A DNA stretch of 64,000 bases from NCBI RefSeq assembly GCF_022749515.1, contig NZ_CP094242.1, positions 1,240,001 through 1,304,000 of the forward strand, read 5' to 3'. This document shows positions 19,696 through 26,799 of the stretch, piece after piece. Under the pieces are notes generated by a model. The model was not told the DNA's origin and made no database searches. It worked only from the letters and a program-made list of their open reading frames with translations. Position 1 is the stretch's first letter. Every line of letters starts with the position of its first letter. This stretch comes from Morococcus cerebrosus. GTDB taxonomy: Bacteria > Pseudomonadota > Gammaproteobacteria > Burkholderiales > Neisseriaceae. Both the position numbers and the translations under genes were made by a program.

Positions 19696-20022
19696 TTATT
19701 CTCCGCATCCGCCGCTGGTTTTATAAGTCAAAACGGGTTTGAACCGAGCGACCAATTCAATCAGACCTGCGTTTTTCATGGCTGAAATGACGCTGTCTAT
19801 GTCTTTATAAGCCTGCGGAGCCTCTTCAAAAATCAAAGCCTTATCCTGACAAACGACCACGCTGCCGAATGCGGTTTGGCGCAGGCTGTCGGCGGAATAT
19901 TTGTGCGACAGGCGGCCTTTGCATTCGCTGCGCTGCCATTTCCGTCCTGCGCCGTGTGCCAATGTGTTCAACGAAATTTGGCAATCTTGGGTCGGCAGAA
20001 CCAGTTCGAATAGACAAACGGT
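19696..20022 (-). pseudogene. rtcB: 3' remnant of rtcB (RNA ligase of the RtcB2 type)
   Basis: Roughly the last 108 codons of an RtcB protein. The frame from about 20019 reads FELVLPTQD, then LNTLAHGAGRKW, where HGAGR is the conserved motif near the guanylylated histidine, and ends KPVLTYKTSGGCGE. A complete RtcB has about 380-400 residues, so some three quarters are missing. The same frame hits a stop at 20059-20061, and the sequence upstream is not RtcB-like. A TTG at 19971 can be read as a start, but a 91-residue piece would lack the metal-binding core. The break lies between prfH and ssrA. Confidence 0.85.
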
Positions 20023-20112
20023 ACATTTGAAACACGTTTTGATGAAATTCCTGAAAACTTACCCAAAAAGTTACCCCATAAATGATAAAAACCCGAGCAT
20101 ATTCAAGGTAAC

Positions 20113-20147
20113 AAAAAAGCCTTGAAACCGTTAAGGCTCAAGGCTTT
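20113..20147 (-). terminator. Rho-independent terminator of ssrA
   Basis: On the reverse strand AAAGCCTTGA (20147-20138) pairs with TCAAGGCTTT (20125-20116) around a 12-base loop and runs into further U residues. It lies 35 bases past the tmRNA 3' end and contains no DUS. Confidence 0.8.
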
Positions 20148-20181
20148 ATGCGTATTACAGGATACTGCTGAAAATAGGGTA

Positions 20182-20544
20182 TGGTGGAGGCGGGGGGAAT
20201 CGAACCCCCGTCCGGAAGTCCTCTACAGAGCGTTCTACATACTTAGTCGTGTCTATTTAAAATCTCGTTCCTATCATGCCAACCGACAGGCCTTCTAGGA
20301 ACCAGTTACCTTAAATCTTATTTCCCGCCAAGTAACCCGGCGGAAAACCAGTCAATGTAAAATGACGTTGCGGTAGCTTGCGCTACACAGCCCATTGACC
20401 AACTGCTGCAACGGCAGGCCTTAAGCGGCCAGTGCGTAAGTTTCGTCGTTTGCGACTATTTAGATTCAGTGTTTTACGGGAAATCTGAGATCCCGGTATG
20501 CCCGCATCTGCTTTGCAACCCCCGTCGAAACCAAGATCGCCCCC
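20182..20544 (-). ncRNA. ssrA: Transfer-messenger RNA (tmRNA)
   Basis: A 363-base tmRNA. The 5' end GGGGGCGATCTTGG and 3' end CGCCTCCACCA pair as the alanine-tRNA-like acceptor arm, and the 3' tRNA half carries a TTCGA T-loop. The tag reading frame is at 20453-20421: resume codon GCA, then codons for ANDETYALAA and a TAA stop. It rescues stalled ribosomes and tags the nascent peptide for degradation. A near-consensus promoter precedes it and a hairpin terminator follows. Confidence 0.97.
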
Positions 20545-20559
20545 AGATGGGAAATGTTA

Positions 20560-20588
20560 ATTATACGCATATCAGGCTGTTTTGCCAA
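20560..20588 (-). promoter_or_regulatory. Predicted sigma-70 promoter of ssrA
   Basis: On the reverse strand TTGGCA (20588-20583), a 17-base spacer and a perfect TATAAT (20565-20560) lie 15 bases ahead of the tmRNA 5' end. Confidence 0.8.
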
Positions 20589-20604
20589 GCAGAACGGGCA
20601 TAAC

Positions 20605-20647
20605 AAAGGTCGTCTGAACACGCAAATCATGCTTTCAGACGACCTTT
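20605..20647 (-). terminator. DUS terminator after the alaA-type gene
   Basis: AAAGGTCGTCTGAA (20605-20618) pairs with TTCAGACGACCTTT (20634-20647), between the aminotransferase stop and the ssrA promoter. Confidence 0.75.
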
Positions 20648-20659
20648 CGCCTTATTAGA

Positions 20660-21874
20660 TTATTGCCGATAAGTCTGCAAGAAGCGCTCGAGTTTGCCCA
20701 TGGCTTCTTCGATTTGGTGGGTGTACGGCAGGGTAACGATGCGAAAATGGTCGGGGCGTATCCAGTTGAACCCCGTTCCTTGGACAAACAAGACTTTTTC
20801 GCGCACGAGCAAGTCGTAGATAAATTTCATGTCGTCATGGATGCCGTACATTTCGGTGTCGATTTTGGGGAACATATAAAGCGCCCCCATCGGCTTGACG
20901 CAGGATATGCCGGGAATTTGGTTCACCATTTCCCACGCTTTATTGCGCTGCTCCAGCAGGCGGCCGCCTGGCAGGATGAATTCATTGATGCTTTGATAGC
21001 CGCCCAAAGCGGTTTGGATGGCGTGTTGCATGGGCGTGTTGGCGCATAGGCGCATGGACGAGAGCATATCGAGGCCTTCGATATAGCCTTTGGCATGTTC
21101 TTTCGGACCGTTGAGCACCATCCAGCCTTGACGGAATCCGGCAACGCGGTAGGCTTTGGAGAGTCCGTTGAAGGTAATGGTCAGCAAGTCGGGCGCGAGT
21201 GCGGCGATGTGGTGGTGAACCACGCCGTCGTAGAGGATTTTGTCGTAGATTTCGTCGGCGAAGATAATCAGACCGTGTTTGCGCGCCAACTCGGCGATTT
21301 CGAGCAGGATTTCTTTGCTGTACACCGCGCCGGTAGGATTGTTGGGATTGATGACAACGATGGCTTTGGTTTTGGGCGTGATTTTGGCTTCCATATCGGC
21401 AAGGTTGGGAAACCAGTCGTTTTCTTCGTCGCACAAATAATGGCGCACCGTACCGCCCGCCAAAGTGGCGGCAGCCGTCCACAGCGGATAGTCGGGCGCG
21501 GGAATCAGGATTTCGTCGCCGTCGTTCAAAAGTGCCTGCATGGACATGGTAATCAGCTCGGACACGCCGTTGCCGATATAAACGTCGTTGACCGAAATGT
21601 CGCGCAGACCTTTGGTTTGATAGTAATGAACGATGGCCTTACGGGCGGAATACAGCCCTTTGGAATCGCAATAGCCCTGCGCGGTCGGCAGGTTGCGGAT
21701 CACGTCCACCAAAATTTCATCGGGCGCTTCAAAGCCGAACGGCGCAGGGTTGCCGATATTGAGCTTGAGGATTTTATGGCCTTCTTCTTCGAGTTGCAGG
21801 GCTTTTTTGTGTACCGGGCCGCGGATGTCGTAGCAAACATGGTCCAGCTTGGACGATTTGGGAAATTTCTCCAT
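20660..21874 (-). CDS. alaA: Pyridoxal-phosphate aminotransferase, AlaA type
   Basis: A 404-residue fold-type I aminotransferase, closest in feel to AlaA (glutamate-pyruvate transaminase). The PLP lysine is in TFNGLSKAYRVAGFRQGW, with NPNNPTGAVYS and the substrate arginine region near the C-terminus (RPDHFRIVTLP). The length matches AlaA. Substrate preference cannot be proved by reading, so the symbol is a best match. No pathway partners are adjacent; a DUS hairpin follows and a pair of DUS lies upstream. Confidence 0.85.
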   Translation of the reverse strand: MEKFPKSSKLDHVCYDIRGPVHKKALQLEEEGHKILKLNIGNPAPFGFEAPDEILVDVIRNLPTAQGYCDSKGLYSARKAIVHYYQTKGLRDISVNDVYIGNGVSELITMSMQALLNDGDEILIPAPDYPLWTAAATLAGGTVRHYLCDEENDWFPNLADMEAKITPKTKAIVVINPNNPTGAVYSKEILLEIAELARKHGLIIFADEIYDKILYDGVVHHHIAALAPDLLTITFNGLSKAYRVAGFRQGWMVLNGPKEHAKGYIEGLDMLSSMRLCANTPMQHAIQTALGGYQSINEFILPGGRLLEQRNKAWEMVNQIPGISCVKPMGALYMFPKIDTEMYGIHDDMKFIYDLLVREKVLFVQGTGFNWIRPDHFRIVTLPYTHQIEEAMGKLERFLQTYRQ

Positions 21875-22081
21875 GATGTGTGTTCCGTAAAATTGTTAAC
21901 AATGGGGGTAAATGTACTCCGTTTGCAGACGGAAAGAAAGTATTTTATGCAATTGAGAATAGGTCGTCTGAAACCACATTTCAAATTTCAGACGGCCTTT
22001 ATTACAACCCTATTCCGCTTTCAATACATACTTCCCGAAATATAGTAAACTTGCCGCCGTTTTCCCTTCCTCCTTCCCGTC

Positions 22082-23200
22082 ATGTTCCCCATTATCCCCA
22101 CTGACCGCGCCGCTGCCGAATGGCGCAACGAAAGCACGCAAAAGCCGCCCAAGCAGGCGGTTTATGTGCATGAAAGCAATGCCGCCGATATTCTGAAAAA
22201 CGCCCACGCCCAAACGGCAACCGTTTGGACGGGCGATTTCCACAACGCCAAACAAGTGTTGGCAGCGATGAAAAAGCGCGTCCGCAGGTCGTCTGAAAAA
22301 ACAAAAAACGTGCCCGCCGATATTCAGACGACCTTCCACACCCACCGCATGAAGCAGGCGCAGCAAAGCCGCGTGCTGAACATGCTTGCCGTCGAAATCG
22401 GCGTGGGTTTTCAGTTAAGCAACCCGCGCGCGCCGGACGTCCGCGCCGCCCTTGCTGATGTGTACGCCGAGCCGAACGATGCGCCGTTTTTGCTGCCGCT
22501 CAACCAGCTTTTGGGTTTCATCGGCGCACACGAATGGCACAAAAAAGGCATAGACATTCCGCAGCTTGGCGGCAAAATCCATATTCCCTTCGGCGTGTTC
22601 TCGCCCCTGCGCGGCGAATATTTGGACTTAATCGCCCAAGCGCCGTTAAATCCGAATATTCAGACGGCGTTCGACATCGGTACAGGTTCCGGCGTTATCG
22701 CCGCCATCCTCGCCAAACGCGGCATTCCCGACATCACCGCTACCGACACCAACCCCAAAGCCATCGCCTGCGCAACCGCCAACCTCGCCCGCTTGGGGCT
22801 GGACAAACAAGTTGCCGTCCAAGCCGTCGATTTGTTTCCCGAAGGACGCGCCGACCTGATCGTCTGCAACCCGCCGTGGCTGCCCGCCAAACCGACTTCC
22901 GCCGTCGAAACTGCCCTCTACGATCCCGACAACGCCATGCTGACCGCCTTCTTAAACGGCGTGCGGCAGCATTTAAACCCGCAAGGCGAAGCGTGGTTAA
23001 TCATTTCCGACTTGGCGGAACATCTGCATCTGCGCGACCGTGATTTTCTGGAACAATGTTTTCAGACGACCTCTTTAGAAGTGGTCGATATTCTGAAAAC
23101 CAAACCGCGCCACCGCAAAGCCGCCGACGAATCCGACCCGCTCGCCTTCGCCCGCAATCGGGAAACCACTTATATCTATCGTTTGAAAGCGAAGTCCTGA
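22082..23200 (+). CDS. SAM-dependent methyltransferase with NPPW motif
   Basis: A 372-residue protein with a C-terminal class I methyltransferase domain: motif I FDIGTGSGVIAA at about 197-208 and motif IV NPPW at 263-266. NPPW/NPPY motifs mark enzymes that methylate nitrogen on nucleic-acid bases or on glutamine, as in HemK/PrmC and RsmC. The N-terminal 180 residues are not a domain I recognise. Two inverted DUS copies lie inside the coding sequence (near 22287 and 22323), so part of the N-terminal half (VRRSSEKTK) is effectively written by a DUS. rsuA follows 40 bases later; an rRNA or release-factor target is possible but unproven. Confidence 0.75.
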   Translation: MFPIIPTDRAAAEWRNESTQKPPKQAVYVHESNAADILKNAHAQTATVWTGDFHNAKQVLAAMKKRVRRSSEKTKNVPADIQTTFHTHRMKQAQQSRVLNMLAVEIGVGFQLSNPRAPDVRAALADVYAEPNDAPFLLPLNQLLGFIGAHEWHKKGIDIPQLGGKIHIPFGVFSPLRGEYLDLIAQAPLNPNIQTAFDIGTGSGVIAAILAKRGIPDITATDTNPKAIACATANLARLGLDKQVAVQAVDLFPEGRADLIVCNPPWLPAKPTSAVETALYDPDNAMLTAFLNGVRQHLNPQGEAWLIISDLAEHLHLRDRDFLEQCFQTTSLEVVDILKTKPRHRKAADESDPLAFARNRETTYIYRLKAKS

Positions 23201-23240
23201 TATACAATTAGGTCGTCTGAAACCCGTTCCCGCCATTCCC

Positions 23241-23924
23241 ATGCAACTGATCAAATACCTTCAATCCCAAGGCATAGGCAGCCGCAAACAATGCCAGTGG
23301 CTGATTCAAAACGACTGTGTCGAAATCAACGATACGGTCTACAACGACGCCAAAGCCGACATCGATCCCGCTGAAGTCCAAACGCTGCGCATAGACGGCG
23401 AAGACATCGTCGTCGTCCCCATGCCCTATTTTTATATCCTGCTCAACAAGCCTGCCGATTACGAAACCTCGCACAAACCGCAGCAATACCCCAGCGTTTT
23501 CAGCCTTTTTCCCGATCATATGCGCAACATCGATATGCAGGCGGTCGGCAGGCTGGATGCGGATACGACGGGCGTTTTGCTGATTACCAACGACGGGCAG
23601 TTCAACCACCGCGTTACCTCGCCGAAACACAAAGTGCCCAAAATCTACCGCGTTACCCTGAAGCATCCTGCCGATGACAGCCTGTGTGAAACGCTGAAAA
23701 ACGGCGTCCTGCTGCACGACGACAACGAAACCGTCCGCGCAGCCGAAGCCGTTTTGGAAAATCCGACCACCCTGCTGATGACCATTACCGAAGGCAAATA
23801 TCATCAAGTCAAACGCATGGTCGCCGCCGCCGGCAACCGCGTCGAACACCTCCATCGGGACGAATTCAACGGACGAACGGTAGAAAATTTAGCCTCAGGG
23901 GAGTGGAAATTCATCACAGTTTGA
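23241..23924 (+). CDS. rsuA: 16S rRNA pseudouridine(516) synthase
   Basis: A 227-residue RsuA-type pseudouridine synthase with an N-terminal S4 RNA-binding domain (about 1-55) and a catalytic domain. The catalytic aspartate is D106 in VGRLDADTTG. It isomerises U516 of 16S rRNA. The size is normal. A single DUS lies between it and the preceding methyltransferase gene. Confidence 0.9.
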   Translation: MQLIKYLQSQGIGSRKQCQWLIQNDCVEINDTVYNDAKADIDPAEVQTLRIDGEDIVVVPMPYFYILLNKPADYETSHKPQQYPSVFSLFPDHMRNIDMQAVGRLDADTTGVLLITNDGQFNHRVTSPKHKVPKIYRVTLKHPADDSLCETLKNGVLLHDDNETVRAAEAVLENPTTLLMTITEGKYHQVKRMVAAAGNRVEHLHRDEFNGRTVENLASGEWKFITV

Positions 23925-24047
23925 AAATTTTGAAGTTTTTTCAAAAAAATTTTAACCATTATGATTTTTTTATTTGTTTTAAAACATGATGATATGATTG
24001 TTAAGATGTCATTAACCAAACTTAACGCCATCATTCGTGAACTATTA

Positions 24048-24053
24048 TATAAT
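24048..24053 (+). promoter_or_regulatory. Candidate -10 box for the putative small RNA
   Basis: A perfect TATAAT lies 7-12 bases ahead of the folded segment. I see no good -35 at the normal distance, so the promoter may depend on an activator. Confidence 0.4.
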
Positions 24054-24059
24054 TCGCGT

Positions 24060-24166
24060 GTCTGAGTAACACTTGCTTCGAGAGAAGTGAGTAAGTGAGT
24101 AAGACGTTTTCCCCGTAATGTGTTTGGCCATCTATACTTTTCCCCTTAGTATAGATGGTTTTTTTT
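24060..24166 (+). ncRNA. Putative small RNA with intrinsic terminator
   Basis: This roughly 107-base non-coding segment has three parts. A 5' hairpin has arms CTTGCTTC and GAAGTGAG around a GAGA tetraloop (about 24073-24092). A single-stranded stretch with GTAAGTGAGTAAG and a CCCC patch follows. The 3' end is a perfect 10-bp terminator stem, CCATCTATAC/GTATAGATGG (24128-24137 and 24149-24158), followed by eight T residues. A TATAAT lies just upstream and no ORF of note is present. This is the usual build of an Hfq-type sRNA. It could instead be a leader or attenuator of the Imm49-like gene 256 bases downstream, or a known neisserial sRNA I cannot name from memory. Confidence 0.55.
24128..24166 (+). 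terminator. Strong rho-independent terminator, no DUS
   Basis: A 10-bp perfect stem, 11-base loop and eight T residues. It differs from most terminators in the window because its stem contains no uptake sequence. Confidence 0.85.
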
Positions 24167-24422
24167 ATCTGCAATTTTCTCAGCCCTTCCTACCGTATAG
24201 CTCCCTTCCCTTAATCAGGCAAATAGAGTGGACTGGTAAAACAAATTATTTTATTCACAGACTGATGCCGAATGCCTGTTTGCTTAGCTGGATATAGTTC
24301 CGGGTAAAGGTTAAGCGAGACTGGCCTATAAAGCAGCGAAAGCGGAGAAAAATTTACAAGACTTGGAAAGAACCTTGGATAATGCCGCAACCGTTGCCTA
24401 AAACCAATATAAGGAGATAACA
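24167..24422 (+). other. Region without an intact gene between the sRNA and the Imm49-like gene
   Basis: No complete gene is visible. A frame open from 24298 to a TAA at 24399-24401 reads like the end of an alanine- and lysine-rich protein (ending QDLERTLDNAATVA) just 21 bases before the Imm49-like start. It could be the 3' stub of a lost gene, such as a toxin, but 34 codons are too few to say. An AAGGAG site at 24411-24416 serves the next gene. Confidence 0.35.
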
Positions 24423-25352
24423 ATGGGGCACAATATGATGACCACCCAAAAATGGTATGAGCATATTACTAAAGTAATCATAGGCAATACTGCTAATTTC
24501 AATAGCGGTTGCCTTGACTCTATAGATTATGTAGATGAAAGAAAAGGCGTTCCGCTTGCAGCTATGCAACATATTTTCATGGACGTTAGAGCTGCAGCTT
24601 CCCATGCCTATCTATTTGAACATGATCTTAAGAAATTCAAGCAATATGCTTATGTTGCAGGAAAGCTGGGAGTTTTGCTGAGTGTAAATTCTACAGACCC
24701 TGAACCCTTCTTTTTTCCCTGCGATATGCTCAACATTCAAAATCCGATGTTTCTGATGCTGATGAGCGACAGCCCGCAGCTGCGTGAGTTTCTAGTGCGC
24801 AATATTGACAACATCGCCAACGATACAGAAGCCTTCGTAAACCGCTACGACCTCAACCGTCATATGATTTACAATACTCTGCTGATGGTAGAGGGTAAGC
24901 AGCTTGAACGTTTGAAACAACGTAGCGAGAAAGTCTTGGCGCATCCCACCCCTAGCAAATGGCTGCAAAAGCGGTTGTACGATTACCGCTTCTTCCTCGC
25001 TTTCGCCGAACAGGATGCAGAGGCGATGAAGGCCGCCTTAGAGCCGCTTTTCGATAAAAAAACCGCGCGTATGGCTGCCAAAGAAACATTGTCCTATTTC
25101 GATTTCTACCTGCAGCCGCAAATCGTTACCTACGCCAAAATCGCATCCATGCACGGTTTCGATTTAGGCATAGACCACGAAATCGCACCGAGGGATTTGA
25201 TTATTTACGATCCGCTACCGGCAGACGAATACCAAGACATCTTCGATTTTATGAAACAGTATGACTTGTCTTACCCGTATGAATATCTGCAGGATTGGAT
25301 TGATTACTATACGTTCAAAACCGATAAGCTGGTATTTGGTAACGCGAAGTGA
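24423..25352 (+). CDS. Imm49-like immunity protein, apparently orphan
   Basis: A 309-residue, probably all-helical protein whose segments (RAAASHAYLFEHDLKKF, YDYRFFLAFAEQDAEAM, FFFPCDMLNIQNPMF) resemble the Imm49 family of polymorphic-toxin immunity proteins. Imm49 proteins neutralise a toxin delivered by related bacteria, usually encoded immediately upstream. Here there is no toxin gene upstream, only a 34-codon stub, and an IS630 element follows 33 bases after the stop. The start at 24423 has AAGGAG 6 bases ahead; MMTTQKW a few codons later is an alternative. The family assignment is from memory of sequence features, not a search. Confidence 0.65.
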   Translation: MGHNMMTTQKWYEHITKVIIGNTANFNSGCLDSIDYVDERKGVPLAAMQHIFMDVRAAASHAYLFEHDLKKFKQYAYVAGKLGVLLSVNSTDPEPFFFPCDMLNIQNPMFLMLMSDSPQLREFLVRNIDNIANDTEAFVNRYDLNRHMIYNTLLMVEGKQLERLKQRSEKVLAHPTPSKWLQKRLYDYRFFLAFAEQDAEAMKAALEPLFDKKTARMAAKETLSYFDFYLQPQIVTYAKIASMHGFDLGIDHEIAPRDLIIYDPLPADEYQDIFDFMKQYDLSYPYEYLQDWIDYYTFKTDKLVFGNAK

Positions 25353-25385
25353 GAGTGAGCCGTAAACCTCTGAGCACCTGTTTTA

Positions 25386-26290
25386 TATAGTCAATTAAAA
25401 TCAAAATAGGACAGTAGCGCATCGTCAAATCGGGCGTAATCAGACAATACGGTTCGCAGATACCGCTTAATATTCGCCCAAACCTTCTCAATCGGGTTGA
25501 GCTCAGGTGAATAAGGTTCAAGAGGCAATACCTTATGTCCCCATTTTTCCGCCATTTCCCGTAAGACACCCATACGGTGAAATCGTGCATTATCTAAAAT
25601 AATCACCGATTTTTGAGTCAATGCAGGCAGTAGGCATTGCTGAAACCACGCTTCAAAAAAGACTCCGGTCATCGTATTTTGATAAACCATCGGAGCAATC
25701 AGCCGGTTGCCGACTTGTGCGGACACCAGAGATAAGCGTCGGTATCTTTTTCCACTTATCTGCGCTTTCACTATTTGCCCTTTCGGGCTGCGGGCATAGG
25801 GACGGAACAGGTAGCGGTCAAATCCTGTTTCATCCAAATAAACGCGTTGGTAGTCGGAAAATTCGGCCAGCTGTGTCAAATAATGCGTTACTTTGGCCGG
25901 ATCTTGTTCTTTGTAAGTGGTGGTCTTTTTTTGCGCGTCATTCCCATCTGTTTGAGTGCATAGCAAACGGCGGCGGCCGTACAATCAAAATGTTTGGCGA
26001 TTTCATGCAGATAGGCATCCGGGTGTTGCCCAACATATTGAGCCAGTTTTTGCCTATCCAATTTGACGGCATTTAGACCGGTAACTTGATGTTTTAGGCT
26101 GCCTGTTTGTTTTTTAAGGTGAATCCACAGGTAAAGCGTGTTTCTTGACAAGTTAAATGTTGCTGCGGTTTGGCTGATGTTTTTGCATTGTTCGTAAAAG
26201 TTTAAAGCTTTGTTTCTCAAGTCCGCAGAGTATGCCATGGTTAGACCTTCAAAGTTGAGTATTGTACTATTTTATTTTTAATTGACTATA
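25386..26290 (-). mobile_element. IS630-family insertion sequence, copy 1
   Basis: A 905-bp element with terminal inverted repeats beginning TATAGTCAATTAAAA at both ends, flanked by TA as expected for IS630/mariner-type insertion. It carries two overlapping reverse-strand frames joined by a -1 shift. A second copy of identical length is at 41008-41912. It lies between the Imm49-like gene and a small secreted protein gene and breaks no recognisable coding sequence. Confidence 0.9.
25391..26238 (-). CDS. IS630-family transposase, two frames joined by -1 frameshift
   Basis: Frame A (26238-25888) encodes a 116-residue helix-turn-helix region (MAYSADLRNKAL, with SQTAATFNLSRNTLYLW). Frame B (within 25984-25391) encodes the DDE catalytic domain: first D in VYLDETGFDRY, second in VIILDNARFHR, and E in SPELNPIEKVWANIK. 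The frames overlap across a seven-A run (25926-25932), a slippery sequence for -1 programmed frameshifting. The product, once fused, would be of normal IS630 length, so this copy may be active. Confidence 0.88.
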
Positions 26291-26340
26291 GATTTCAATT
26301 TTGCAAAGTACTCATTCAATCCTACAAACAGGAGTTCGTC

Positions 26341-26661
26341 ATGTTACTCAAAAAAGGCTTGCTTTCTACTTTGTCCATTGCACTGATACTGGGTTTTTCC
26401 GCCCAAACTGCCGATGCAGACACCCATAAACGCCACCATCCGCGAACTCAAGCCGAACATGGCAAACTGCATCCCGCTTGCAAAAATTACCTCGACCGCC
26501 GCGCTGCATGGTACAAATACAAAGGCAACCGTGCCGAATTGAAAAAAAACCGAAAAGCCCGCAAAGCTTTCCGTCAGCTACCCTATAAAGAACAACGCAT
26601 CCAATGCCGCGCCGCTTACGAAGCATTTGATGATTTCGATCAAGGCAAATTCCGCCGTTAA
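26341..26661 (+). CDS. Small secreted basic protein, unknown function
   Basis: A 106-residue protein with a clear signal peptide (about 1-26, hydrophobic core LSTLSIALILGFSA, cleavage near AQTADA). A highly basic, His/Lys/Arg-rich mature part follows, with two cysteines (PACKNYL and QCRAAYE) that could form a disulfide. I do not recognise a family. A good AGGAG site precedes the start. It ends 13 bases before a strong DUS terminator. The IS630 element inserted 50 bases upstream may have displaced its promoter. Confidence 0.7.
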   Translation: MLLKKGLLSTLSIALILGFSAQTADADTHKRHHPRTQAEHGKLHPACKNYLDRRAAWYKYKGNRAELKKNRKARKAFRQLPYKEQRIQCRAAYEAFDDFDQGKFRR

Positions 26662-26674
26662 CAATCATATCGGT

Positions 26675-26730
26675 AAAGGTCGTCTGAAAACGGGTTTCTA
26701 TTTGAGAAAACCCGTTTTCAGACGACCTTT
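26675..26730. terminator. Long DUS terminator before uvrC
   Basis: A 23-base near-perfect inverted repeat: AAAGGTCGTCTGAAAACGGG.. at 26675-26697 and its complement at 26707-26730, followed by TTTTG. Confidence 0.85.
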
Positions 26731-26799
26731 TGTTATATTCCTGAAATATAGTTTCCCCTATAATTCCGACTTTCCAGCCCCTATACTACCACCCGCCCC

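Noticed and set aside
19696-19971. A separate 91-residue gene starting at TTG 19971
   Set aside because: The sequence is the C-terminal part of RtcB and RtcB-like codons continue upstream of the TTG, so it is a remnant, not a small gene.
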